Shown: positions 1 to 12,000 of the stretch, piece by piece
How the letters are laid out: every line of letters begins with the position of its first letter
Numbering within the stretch: the first letter of the stretch is position 1
Origin: Stenocarpella maydis
Lineage: Eukaryota > Ascomycota > Sordariomycetes > Diaporthales > Diaporthaceae
Assembly: GCA_002270565.1 (NCBI GenBank)
Contig: NQMI01000068.1
Location: 33,725 to 97,724 of the forward strand
DNA: 64,000 bases
Direction: 5' to 3'
Made by a program: the position numbers and the translations under genes
Notes under the pieces: model-generated
The model's input: only the letters and a program-made list of their open reading frames with translations
Told to the model about the DNA's origin: nothing
The model's database searches: none

Positions 1-134
1 GGGCTTTAATTTATAGGGCCATTTCTTAAGTACTTATATCCTAGGCCTATCTATTATTAAAGGAGGTAATCAACATTATATTTTTATATTACTTAATTAA
101 TTACATATATAGCTATTTTAAATAAGAGTTATCA

Positions 135-600
135 AAACATTATAATTATATTAAATCTTTATAGGGTTTCATAAATAACCTATAGGGTTTATATTAATAG
201 AGCAGCATAAGGGTGATACTTAATGAAGTTGTAATATATAAAGATATTATTTATAAAGAGGGTATAATTAGAAGCTATAAAGCTATCTTGTTAGTAAGAT
301 TAAATACTTAGATTAATAACTAAAGAGTCTATTCTATAAAAGCTATTTACTATAGTAAGAACTATATTTATATATATATCCTAACTCTTTATCCATTATC
401 AATAGGATTAATAGTGATTCTAATAATTAAGTATTGCTTAATAGAATTAATACTAATTCTATCAATTGTGGTGGGTCCCTAACCCTAACCCTGCGTGTTT
501 GCTGACTCTTTGTCCTAGTGCTGATGGGGCAGCATTCTAGTTCCTAATTCTGCTTTCCTTAGTCCTATATATGGGTCCCTAGGTGCCATTATACTAGCTT
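135..600 (-). repeat. Degenerate LTR-2-like fragment
   Basis: This stretch resembles the better preserved LTR-2 copies at 3516-3981 and 13837-14301: the block around 300-400 (taaatacttagattaataac, then 'aactcttta') and the 'gggtccctaaccctaaccct' block at 476-495 appear in the same order. The outer ends cannot be fixed because mutation is heavy. The orientation follows the other left-flank copies. It could also be a related but distinct LTR. Confidence 0.45.
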
Positions 601-2300
601 ATAACATTTTATAGCTTTTATATTAATTCAGAATAAGCATTTAATATTTACTTTGAATATATATATATATTGAAATACTTAATTTGTCTTAAATTAGTTT
701 TATTATTTATTTATTTATTTAATATGGGCTTAATTACTCAGGTAAATAAAAAGCTAGACATTATTAATTAAAAAGATAGTAAGTATTGTAAATAAAAGTA
801 AAAAGTAAAATATATTAGTCCTTTAAGTTAATATATCTAGTAGCTATTAATTATTATTAGTCTTTAAGTTATATAGATTTAGCGTATTTATATTAATTAA
901 AATATATAATAATTATAATTAAGGTTATTTAGCTTATTATTGTAACGGGTGCATATTAGCCAACGCTGTATGTTGGCTGTAGCTAAGCTAGGTTCCATAA
1001 GGAAAGAAAAAGTAGAAGGAAAATCCTGTAAGTCTGGAATCCGCGCTCTTATGTGCGGAATCCCCAGTAGGTCCGAAGGGAGCCGGATCGCACTAATACC
1101 TAGGGTTCCACCCTATAATATTATCCCCCTCCTCTTAAAACCAGTTATATAACCGCTAACTGAATTAGATTGGATTCCAATTCAGGCAGACTGCCAACCA
1201 GAATTAATTAGGGGCCTGCCTCTATCCTAATTTGATTAAAGGCAGCCTCCAACCTAATTTAATTAAAGGCAGCCTCCAACCTAATTTAATTAAAGGTCCT
1301 AAATATTTAAACCCTTAAATTTTCTAGCCTTTATATTTCTTTTCTTACTTTCTAATAATAATAAAATTAAACTAATAAGTATCCTCCTCTTAATTAAAAG
1401 TTTATAGTTTCTAGCCCTAACCCGTAGAAGTCCATATAAATCTCCTTGAAAACTAAATTTTAGCCTCATTTAAAATACCTCCTAGCACAACTATAATTTA
1501 CTTACCTAAACTATAGTAGTAAGTAAGTTTATAATTTCTAACCATTTTTGCTTGGTTTTCTAACTTTTTAGGGTAAAAATAAGTATAAGTACTTCTGCTA
1601 TATTTCTACTAGCGCTAATTATAAGTCCTATACTAGCATAAGCAGCAAGGTCTATAATTCTTACCGTTCCTACTTCCAGGCTAAGGTATATAACTTTTCT
1701 GCTAATTTAGTTAGATTTTACTAATAATATAGCAACCCTATAATACTATACCTCCCCTTGTTATAAAGTACTAGAACTACCTTTATATAAAGGAGAAGCT
1801 TTTTATTAATTAGATTTATAAGGTATTTTCAGCTTAATCTATATAATTTCTATACCCTTATCTTTAGTTTCTACTAATTAGGGTAGGATATAGGTTTTAA
1901 GAAGGTTTATACTACTTATTATATTATACTTATATATAAGGATGCTCATATTTTCCCTTTATAAGTAATCCCTATACTAATATTATTAGCTTTTATACCC
2001 TTTTTAATAGTTCTCTAGTAAATATATTCTAGCTGCTTTTTCTAGCCTTATTATTTTATATATAAATGTAAATAATTGGAACTTTATTAGTAGATTCCCT
2101 TAAATAAATTGGTTTTTAGTAAAAAGTAATTAAATTTTTAGTATTAGTTATTAGTTTTAATAGTAGCTCTTTATACGCCCTTTTTAAGATAGGTTTTAGA
2201 TTAATAGATATCTTATAACGTTCTTTAGGAATTTAGGCCCCTCCTCTTTTATATAATTTCCAGTCCTATTTATATAGAGTCTTGCTAATTAATTATATTA
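601..2300. other. AT-rich RIP-mutated repeat DNA, no intact gene
   Basis: The stretch is strongly AT-rich with stops in all frames. A less mutated patch at 942-1320 begins with TGTAACGGG, which could be an LTR start, and contains a short tandem repeat at about 1222-1292 whose roughly 28-bp unit (core 'ggcagcctccaacctaattt') is present about two and a half times. No protein family is recognisable. Confidence 0.5.
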
Positions 2301-3515
2301 CCTGAAGAATCCTCCTCTTTTTTACCCTCTCTATTGTAGGAGCTATCTTTTAGCCCTATATAGTCTGCCCTCTACTCTTCCTTTTAATAGGCTTCCTATG
2401 CTTTTTCTTAAGTCTTAAGTTATAAGTATTATATACTACTGCTAGCCCATCCTTCTAATAAGGGTTGCTATATTGCTTTTTAAATTTATACTAAGGTAAG
2501 GTTTCTTTTAGGTTTTCTAAATTAGTTTAGATAGGATTCTAATACCCTATCTACTTAATTAAAGCTTCTTATTATATATCCCTACTTACCTTCTTTATAT
2601 ATATATATAGTAATATTTCTATAAAATATTCCTAATAGCTATTAATAGTTACTACTAGGGGCTAGGAATCTATATATTTCTAGTTAGGTAATACGTCTTA
2701 AGTTATATAGTAGAGGTTTTTAATATATACTTTTATATATTAGGTATTAGGGAATCTAAAGATCTTTATTACTAGTAGGAATATTATCCTTTTCTACCCT
2801 AAATTTTATATACTTTTAATTAAGTTTCCTTTTAGGGTATAATAAGTAGTAGTTTTATAAATCCACCTATATTAAGTCTCCTTTTTGGAAGTATAGTGCT
2901 AGCCTGTATTTTTAATTAGCTATATTTTCCTAGGCCTGGAAAGTGGAAACTATAGTAGCTTAATAAAGGTCTGTTATCTGCTAGAGCCTCTGAATAAAGG
3001 ATTCTGCCTGCTACTCTAGGGGCCCTACTATAATGCCCTCCAGCTTTTAGTCCTTAATTACTAGGTTAGGGTTATACCTCTTTATTATAAAAAATGCTAA
3101 TATACTTATACTTATATTCTTTTAGTTCATTAGTGCTATTTAAGCTACTAGCAGCTAATCTACCTGGTTATTTTAGTTTTAGTTAATAAAAGTTATAAGA
3201 TATACCTTAATTTCCTGGTTTATATATTCTAGCCCTCTATTAGTCTTAGGGTAATATGCTATACTAAGGCATTATTCAATCCCTAATAGCCAGCATGTAT
3301 GCTTCTAGAAGCAGCTTACCCAGTTGGGCCTACGGTCAGATGTAATAGCCTTTAGCTACCCGTAGTACCTAGCCTAATACTAGAGGAAGTACTATGCATA
3401 TGCTTCTGCATCTATAGTCTCTATAGATTCTAGCATAATATCCTTACTTAAATAGTTGCAAATAACCCATATATACTTATACCCCCTAAGCCAGGGTATA
3501 CTTAAGTAATCTTAG
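2301..3515 (-). mobile_element. Ty3/gypsy integrase fragment, RIP-degraded
   Basis: Conceptual translation of the minus strand between about 3480 and 2900 gives a recognisable retroviral-type integrase core: a 'DAEAYA' block, then 'AITSDR.PNW', then 'LLGIE' and 'AYYPKTN', as in fungal gypsy elements where the second catalytic Asp sits in 'TSDRG' and the Glu follows the 'YHPQTDG' block. Many codons are TAG or TAA where Gln is expected, the RIP signature. On the right the element is interrupted by LTR-2 at 3516. The part below 2900 is too eroded to assign. This gypsy differs from the one at 9.0-13.8 kb. Confidence 0.65.
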
Positions 3516-3981
3516 TGTAATGATCAGAGGGTTCCAAGTTTTCTAAAGCCTAAGGGATCAAGGGTTTATATTCAGGATATGTTGTAAGGCGGTAAATAAG
3601 TAATATTCGTTCTAAATGATAATGATCACTAGCTATAAGGCTATTTAGTAGGTAAACTAAATACTTAGATTAATAACTAAAGAGTCTGTTCTATGAAAGC
3701 TATCTACTATGGTAGTAATTATATTCTTATATATTCTAACTCTTTAGTATTCTTAATAATAGACTATTGGGACTGGTAATAGCTTTATTGGTTTACCCCT
3801 ATAATTAATAGGACTTCTGGCGGTCCTATTGGTCCACCCTTATTTAGTGGGTCCTTAACCCTAACCCCAGTGGGGTGGCTTACTGCTAACTTAGGTAGAG
3901 CAGCCTTTTGGGAGTGGTTCTATAGCCTGCAGGGGTTGTCTTCTGCAGTAGTTATTAGCTAATAGGTATGGGTTTATAATA
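3516..3981 (-). repeat. LTR-2 copy (i)
   Basis: About 466 bp similar to 13837-14301, 50411-50871 and 62894-63339. Read on the minus strand the unmutated consensus starts TGTTATGAACC and ends CATTACA, so it has TG..CA ends. Here the start is RIP-mutated (TATTATAAACC) while the CATTACA end is intact. The following minus-strand sequence is integrase of another gypsy element, so this is a solo LTR or the edge of a nested insertion. Confidence 0.65.
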
Positions 3982-4803
3982 TTATCTCCCTTCTTACTTC
4001 CTTTATTTCTAAAGGTGCTTTTATAAGTTTTTTATTTATTCTCTTAGTTTTAATTATTTCTTTTTAATTTATTATATCTAATAAAGTTAAGGATTCCCAG
4101 GTCTTTAAAGTATTTTATTATTCCAAGAAAACTAAATAAAGTAAATCCTTATCTACTACTATTTTTTCCTAAGGTTTAATTATATTAACTTATTTATCTT
4201 ATACCATTATCAAGATACCTTATATTATCTTTAAAGAGGATTCCTCTTACTATTATAAGTATATTTATAGGAAATAAGGGTATTATAATATATATAAGCT
4301 TATACCTGCCTAAATATAAAAGATTGCTAAGGTATATTCCTAGATTAAGAATAAGTTAGATATAGCTAAGGAAGAGGCCATACTAGTAAATATAAAGGTT
4401 AGCTATTTATATAAGTAGTATTATTTATAGGCTAAGAAGATAGTATATATAATGTGTTATAGTATTAAGATAATTAATAAGATGGATTATATAAAGGAGG
4501 AGGCTAAGGCTAAATATATATATATTGCTAAATAATCTGCTAAAGTTACTCATTAGAGTTCTATAAAAAAATGCTAGGGAGATAATGCTATAGGAGGTTT
4601 TATTACATTCTAAGGGCAACATTAGTATTTTTAATTAAAGTTCCTTAATAAATAAAGGTATTAGTTAGTTTAAATTTATAGGTATTAATAATGATAAGAG
4701 TATGCCTATGGGTAGCCTGTCTAGTTATTAATTTATTTACTAGGAAATCAATTTTAGGTATATGGTTTTAACTAGTTATAGTTATATTTATTTTCTAGAT
4801 TTA
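3982..4803. repeat. Dispersed repeat related to the right end of the window
   Basis: About 4390-4650 on the plus strand is homologous to the minus strand of about 63540-63790. The less mutated right-hand copy reads as a charged coiled-coil-like stretch containing 'MKDLERVKKEEAE', of the kind seen at the C terminus of some fungal transposase-associated proteins. The copy here is full of stops. The element type is not certain. The rest of the stretch is AT-rich with nothing recognisable. Confidence 0.4.
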
Positions 4804-6660
4804 AGTCAAAGGGCCCACATTCGGACTACCCCCTGATTCAGACCACCCCACACCCGCGTACGCATCAGACCCACCCTATCATAAATACCGCAATATCATT
4901 ACAACGGAATTTTTTCTTCTTATCAAACTTTAAACATATCATCTTCAATTACCAATAAAGCTATATACTAAGTTAAATATAGCTACAAGCCTTAAGGCTA
5001 TCTCAGCAGGTGCTAGTATACAAGAGGTCGCCCAGCATTAGGGCATTCCAAGGACCACACTTTATCATCATCTCACCAGTACCCAAAGCCATTCTAATGC
5101 TACTAAGCCTCAAATAAAGCTATCACAAACCCAAGAAGTACATCTATCTAGCTGGGCAATTACCCAGGCTGAGTTAGGGCTACCGGTAACCCATTTTAAA
5201 ATAAGATCCTTCGCCGCCCGGGTCACCTACCCACACCATCGCCAACCACCCTTCAGCCACAAATGGCTAAGAGGCTTTCTAACGAGAAATCCTAAAATCC
5301 GAAGCATACAAAGCCGTTAGATAAGTTCTTCTCAAGCAAATAGGGCTAATACAATTATAATCAAAGAATAATTTAACCTCCTTCAGCTCCCAAAGATCAA
5401 GAAGATTCTAGACAAAAATCATTATAATCTTAACAAAGGTAGTATAGCCGAAGGTAAGGGAATAAATAAAATAATACTTAGGCCAGAAGGGAGGAAGGTT
5501 ATTACTCAAAAAACCACGCCTCTTATACTTAGACCTCCTTTCTTAAGTATATCTCAACCACAGGGCAATCATGCCCTCCTCTCATTATTTTCAAGGGGAA
5601 ATCAGTACAACAACAATAGTTTAAGAACCTCAAGGGTCTCAAGAATTAGGAATTCACGGCAACACCAAATGAATAGACTAATAACAATATAGCGCTCAAG
5701 TAGCTTCAAAAAGTCTTCATCCCTTAGACCAAGCTAAAAGACTTAAATTAATAGCATCTACTAGTAATGGATGGGCATAAAAGCCATATAACCTTTGAAT
5801 TTATATAAGAATGCTTCTTAAATAAGATATATTATCTTTATTTACTACCCTATACCTTATATATCTTATAACCTCTAGATCTAGGGGTTTTCTCAAGCTT
5901 GAAGACTACTTATTAATAAGAGGCTAGTCTTATTAACTTATACTTTAAAGATACCCATTCTAGCAAATAATTATTCCTTTACTGCTATTAGACGGCTTAA
6001 ATAAGTAATTTAGAATCAATTTACGTTAAATCTGGGTGGCGTAGTATAGGTCTATAGCCTGTAAATATGGCTAAGCCACTATTAAGTACTCTTATGCTCA
6101 AAAACTCTAACAAATCAACCATCAGCACTAAATCTAATAAGGGGAATTAAATCAAAGAGGTTGAATTAATCACTCTAATACCAATTTTGCTAGAGGTAAT
6201 AAAATAGTTAACTCCCCAGGTATCCCAAGAGGTACAGGCTATTCTTACTAATTATCCCACCCAAGAACACTCGGATATAACTCAACGAGTCCTCTTTAGG
6301 AAGGTATAAAAAGCATATAATAAGAAAGAGTGGGAAGTGGTGATACGTATAAGAGAAAAACAGGCTCTTAAAAACAAATTAGAGGCCATAGTACCTCAAA
6401 AGAGGAGGAGGGTCGAAACCAGCCCCAACTCCACATTCGTGCAAATTAAGCATACACAGAGGGCTAAGATCAAGGCCGGCGAGCTTGACGATAGTACAGA
6501 TGAATTCAGCGGGTCTGAAAATACTATAGATATGGCTTCCTGCATCGTGGTGGGCGATAGCGACGAGGAAGACGAGTTGGAATGAAGGGGTGTGTGTGGT
6601 GGTGGTGGTCTTGGCGGGTGGTCCGAATCAGGGGGTGGCCCGAATGTGGGCCCTTTGACT
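4804..6660 (+). mobile_element. pogo/Fot1-like DNA transposon, complete ends, RIP-mutated
   Basis: An element of 1857 bp bounded by near-perfect terminal inverted repeats: positions 4804-4848 are the reverse complement of about 6616-6660, both ends beginning AGTCAAAGGGCCCACATTCG. It is flanked on both sides by TA (4802-4803 and 6661-6662), the expected target duplication of the Tc1/mariner-pogo superfamily. Inside is one plus-strand transposase frame broken only by stops. The TIRs are far less mutated than the interior. A related 5' end lies at about 50010-50395. Confidence 0.85.
4930..6585 (+). pseudogene. pogo-type DDE_1 transposase, RIP-inactivated
   Basis: The frame ending at 6585 can be followed back for most of the element. 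An N-terminal helix-turn-helix-like part near 4950-5080 precedes a DDE_1 catalytic part; at 5761 the frame reads 'LVMDGHKSH', followed by 'PLDLGVFSSLK' near 5875-5905, both typical of pogo/Fot1 transposases around the second Asp. The last 82 residues (6337-6585) are open and end in an acidic tail. Stops are mainly TAG or TAA in place of Gln, and the catalytic and C-terminal parts stay in the same frame, so inactivation is by point mutation rather than by indels. The start codon is not determinable. Confidence 0.75.
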
Positions 6661-7876
6661 TACTAGTTATATTATGCTTCTTATTATTTTATTTTCCTAT
6701 AAGTAGTAATTGCTAAGGTAGTATAGCATTAGTACTAGTCTTCCTTTAAGTATTTCTTGAGTATTGCCAGAGTTCTAACACTCAAGTATACAAATATATA
6801 AATATACAAATATATAAATATATAAATATATAAATATATAAATATATAAATATATAAATATATAAATATATAAATATATAAATATATAAATATATAAATA
6901 TATAAATATATAAATATATAAATATATAAATATATAAATATATAAATATATAAATATATAAANGTACTTACTTCTTAGTTTATTATTATATAATAGTAGT
7001 AGAAGCTTAATTATATCTTTTGAAGTTTTAAATTATATTATCAAGCTTTAAAATATTTTAATTAATAATATATTCAATACGTATTTACATTTTAATGAAG
7101 TTAAGTTTATATTTTTAATATATAATTCTTTATCACTATATTAGGCGTTATTCTAATATAATATAGTTTAAGAGATATTAAAGATCTTAATTATTATATA
7201 TTATGAACTCGCATCCATCGGCTGATGACTACTGCATAGAGTTCTAACACTTAAGTATATAAATATATACCTGAGTATATAAGTATACAAAGTATACGGT
7301 ATATTTGTATACTTTATATACTTAGATACCTGTATACTTATATACTTAAGTATACAAGTATATAAGTATATAAATATATAAATATATAAATATGTAAATA
7401 TATAAACATATAAATATATTTTTTTTATTTAAGCTAGCTTTATATAATTTTAATATTCTTTTTAATATTTAATTATGAAAATAAAGCATACGTAATGAAT
7501 ATAATAAATATTAATTAAAGAAATATACACATAATATAAACATATAAATATAATAATTTGAATATATTTAAATAAAAGAAAGAACATAAATTTATAAATA
7601 TATGTCTATTTTGATATTTTAATAATTATTTAAGATATTAAATTTAAAGTTCTAAAAATATTATTTAATTAACTTATTTATTTTACTTTATATGCATTTT
7701 TATGCTTATATATTATATTAAATATTTTATATTTTGAAATAGATAATATAAGGCTATAATAGTAACTATAAATTTAATATTAAAATAAAAGAAATAAGTT
7801 TTAAAATATTGATTTATTAGAAAAAGCTTAATTAAATTAAACTAGAAAAAACTAATAAATTAGTAAAACCCGAATC
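6661..7876. repeat. AT-rich DNA with 8-bp minisatellites
   Basis: About 6790-6962 is a long tandem array of the 8-bp unit AAATATAT, stopping at an N (6963). A second, imperfect set with the same unit lies at about 7350-7420, preceded by inverted 'gtatact/agtatac' runs at 7258-7360. The array touching an ambiguous base suggests the true length is not resolved in the assembly. No coding potential is seen in the rest. Confidence 0.75.
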
Positions 7877-8530
7877 TTAGACCCTAGGGGCACTACAATT
7901 TATACGACGGCCCTTCTGAACGTGCCGACGGTGCATACGAATTTGCCGCTGGGAAATAAATACTTTTTCACAGTCTAAGCATAGAAAACGAAGCGGGAAG
8001 CCATCTGAATCATCAAAATACTATTAAATAAAATTAGTAATAAATTAAGGGTTAGGGCTTCATATATTAGGCTTAAGTTACATTATACCATACCACATAG
8101 CCGTACTTATAATCGACGGAATCAATAAATTCTTTATATGAATGATTTAGAAGGAAATCTCGCCAGGCAAGATTACTAGGAATTTCTTTCCAAATTTACT
8201 TTATTGCTTCCGCTCGATCTATAAGATTTAGTTCGTCAAGATGCGTTCGATATAGGCGTTGCTATAACTCCTCAACTGGGTTACTCTAAAATATTATTAA
8301 TATATAGTTTTATATAAAAATAGGGTTAGAATTACTTAAATACTTACGGGTGGTGTAGGAATATTCTCAGATTTATCCTCAAATGAGAAAGCAGGGCCGT
8401 CGAAAGCTGGAGGCTCAAGGTCTAAAGTCTCATTGAATTCTGGAAGAATTTCGTAAAGCTTTAAAAGAATATTTGTTAAATAGGGTATAAAAGGTGGGTT
8501 ATAATAATATACTACTTACCCAGAAGTATA
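7877..8530 (-). pseudogene. Decayed multi-exon gene with a C2H2-like finger, unknown family
   Basis: Three consecutive minus-strand segments join in phase at good splice signals: about 8462-8348 (donor GTAAGT at 8347), 8285-8082 (after an acceptor TTTTAG, donor GTAACT at 8081) and 8020-7877 (after acceptor AATAG). The last exon is fully open for 47 residues and contains 'PLRFLCLDCEKVF' and then His-x2-His, giving a C-x2-C-x12-H-x2-H pattern, followed by a basic tail and a stop. The middle exon has two stops, TAG and TAA, each one C-to-T change from Gln. At least one further 5' exon probably exists, because a GTAAGT lies near 8520. I do not recognise the family. Preserved splice sites and codon sense in RIP-rich surroundings point to a host-like gene inactivated by RIP, though an intron-bearing element gene is possible. 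Confidence 0.5.
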
Positions 8531-9040
8531 GGTATTCAGGGTTTATTCGCGGGCTTAGTGGTTTAGCCACTAAAAGAGCAGGGGAAGCCGGTGGGGGGGG
8601 GTAAGAAGCTATATAATATTATTGACATTTTTTTAAAAGTTTTTTTTAAATACTTATATCATTCTCCAACCACTAAATAGTATAAGAAGTCTTTTCTTAG
8701 ATAGCTTCCTGCAGAGTAGGACCCTAAAGTATTATTAATAAATAACTAAATAAATAATTAGTCTATTAGTTTATTAGTCTATTAGTCTATTGGTTTATTA
8801 GTTTATTAGTCTATTAGTCTATTAGTTTATTAGTCTTTTAATCTATTGGTCTATTAGTTTATTATTCTATTAGATTATTAGATTATTACATTATTGGTTT
8901 ATTAGTCTATTAATTTATTAGTTCATTAGTTTATTATTTTATATATTAATATTGTTAATTATTTATATTATATATTTCAATTATATATTTATATACCTAT
9001 ATACTTGAAATTTATACTTGTATACTTATATAATATGAAG
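8531..9040. repeat. Low-complexity DNA with an 8-bp degenerate tandem repeat
   Basis: About 8755-8935 consists of variants of the 8-bp unit GTCTATTA / GTTTATTA. The variants differ mostly at C/T positions, so an originally homogeneous array may have been altered by C-to-T mutation. A G-run lies at about 8594-8602. No gene is seen. Confidence 0.65.
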
Positions 9041-12000
9041 TATATACACTTATTTAGTCTATAAACTACTACTAAGATACTATTATATAATACTCTAGTT
9101 AAGAGTTCTTATAAGAGTAATAGCTTGGTTATAAAGTTTAGACTAATGGATAACTATATAATTATAGGTACTAATAGGGGCTTTAGTAGTCTATATGGCA
9201 TATATTAGGAGGCTTTATTTTATTATATGAGTTATATTAGCTAATAATATCCTTAACCTTCTTTTTAAGTTTAAGGATCTAGTAGTTCTATTAAATTCTT
9301 TTAATTATTACTATAATTTCTTAGTAGCTATATATTAGTTCTTTATATATTTCTTTAATTAGCTTGTTTTATTTTTTTTAGATTAATAGGGGTGTTTTAA
9401 GTTAAGGAGTTAATTCTAATTATAATGTTAAATTCTTGATTAAGGATGAGGCTTTTATCTTCTTAAGGTTTAAAGACCATCTATTCTATAGGTAACTCTT
9501 TATTTTAAAGGTTAGGTCTTCTACTAAATATATCTACCCTAGCGTTCTTAATTTTATTTATATAAATAATCTTAATATTTAATTATAATAAGAATTTTAT
9601 ATATTTAATTTATTACTTATTAAGGTCTTCATTTATTATAAAGGTAGTAAGAGTTTTCTAGTTTATATACAGCTTAATCTATTTCTTAGCTCTAATAAGG
9701 TAGTATTATTATTCTTAAAATATATACATTATAGCTATAAATTCTTTATTTAATATAGTATATTAAGTTTCTAATCTATTAAACTTTTTGCTAAACTTTA
9801 TAATAATATATATTTTTTCCTAAGCATCTTTTTAAATAAGTTTTCTACCTATAGTATTGTTTAAAGTATTTATATGGACTTTAATTTTTTTCTAAGTCTG
9901 CTTCTTTGAATATGGGGTCTTTTATAATATGTTCTTTAAGTATTTAAAAAGCTTGCTATTTAATAACTATTTATTTAAAAGTAAGGTCCTTTTTAGTAAG
10001 GTCTATTAGTAGTTTTATAATATTACTATATTATATAATGAATTATTAATAAAAGTTAATATATCTTAGGAATACTCCAATATCCTTAATATTTATAAGT
10101 ATTAGCTAATTCTAAATAGCTTTAAATTTTTCTTCTTATATCTTAATTTTCCCTAGTTTAATTATATATTTAAGGCAGTTAACTTTTTATATATACTAGT
10201 TGCATTTTTCTAATTTTATAAAGAGGTTAGTATCTTAAAGTTTCTAAATGATTTATTTAATATATTCCCTATATTCTTTAAGGGTTTATAAAAAGATAAG
10301 GATGTTATTAAAGTATATAATAATAAAGATATTTAGGTATTTATATAGAATATAGTTAATTATTTCTTGAAATAATATAGGTATATTAATTAATCTAAAG
10401 AGTATAACTATTATTTTATAATATCTATAGTGCATTCTAAATGCTATTTTCTATTCTTCTCTTTCTTTTATTTAAATAAAGTTGTAGCTATACTTTAAGT
10501 CAAGTACTATAAACTATTTTATTTCTTTAAGTTAATCTTATAATTCCTCAATAAGAGGTATAGGATGATAGTTTTTAATTATAATATTATTAAGTTGCTA
10601 ATAATTAATATAAAGTTATAGCTTTCTAATTTTCTTTAGTATAAAGAGGATTAAATATCCTACTAGTAATTATAATAATCTAATGAATCCTTTCTTAAGG
10701 TTTTCATCAAGATATTCCCTAAGTACCTTAAGCTATTTCTTATTAAGTTTATAGATGGGTTTAAATTATAGTATAGTTCCTAGTTTTAAGGGTATCTTAT
10801 AATCCTATTATATATATTATAATAATACTATATTAAGTTTCTTCTGGAATACTTTCTTAAATTAATAGTATTTTTTTAATATTTATACCAATCTGTTTAT
10901 ATTTCTTTCTTCTTTTAAATAGAGAAGATACCATTATATTTATTGCTAGTATATTATATATTAATTAATTAGTTGGGTCTTTTAAGGGTTAGTTTATAGT
11001 AGACTGAGCTTTTACTTTAGGGAGTAATAATCTCCTGATTGATTTTAGTCCTTCTATAAGGCACTTAAGTGGTTTAATCCTTCTTTATTCTTATTAAGCT
11101 AGGCCTCCTGCCCGCTTATAAAGGTAACTATAGGTCTATTTAAGTATATTATTTATTTGCTATCCTTAGTAATATAACTCCTTCCTATATTGCTAATTGT
11201 AACCTTCTCTTAGGAAATGGCATTATCCTAAAAGATCTAGCTAGTAATCTAATTAATTTATAAGTTATTCTTTCTTAGCTAAGGTATTCTTAAGATTAAC
11301 TAATAATCTATTTTTTTAATAATATTAAATAAAAATAATTCTATATAGCTATAGATCTGGGTTTAAAGGGGATTAGTCTCTATATTAAAAACTCTATTGC
11401 TATAGGATATTTTAGTTCTATTTACTATATCAAGTTTATAGGGTTCCTTCTTTTTATATTATAAGAGATAGTATTAGTTTACTACTTATAAGGAGATAAA
11501 GTTTCCTTAAGCACTACTATTAATAAGTACTTCATATTATTATTTTCTAAGTTTTACTTAGATCTTTAGGTATTTATAATTCTGCCTATAGGTTATATAT
11601 AGATACTTTATAGTATTTTTATTTGCTACCTAAGGTTTTATAAATAGCTTTACTTATTTTTTATTTATCCTTATAGAATATTATAAATATATTTAATGCT
11701 TTCTTTAGTAATTTTCTATAATTATTATAGGTCCTTTATAACCTATTTAAGATATCTTTTTAGTATTATGGCCTTTAGAGCCTATCCTTATAGTTATATC
11801 TTATACTAATTCTTAAGTTTATTTTTAGTACATATTTAGCATTTAATTATAATATAGGTTTTCCATTTAGTTAGTTAGCGCAGATAAGTTAAGGGGGTTC
11901 TAGAGTCTAGCTAGAATGTAGTATAGCTAGCATTCTAGTGTTATTACCCAAGTACCCATCCTTATAGGTTGTATTGCTTATAGGTTGTTCAAAAAGGGTA

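Noticed and set aside
6790..7420. CRISPR-like array of short direct repeats
   Set aside because: The repeats are 8-bp tandem units without spacers and the sequence is clearly fungal.
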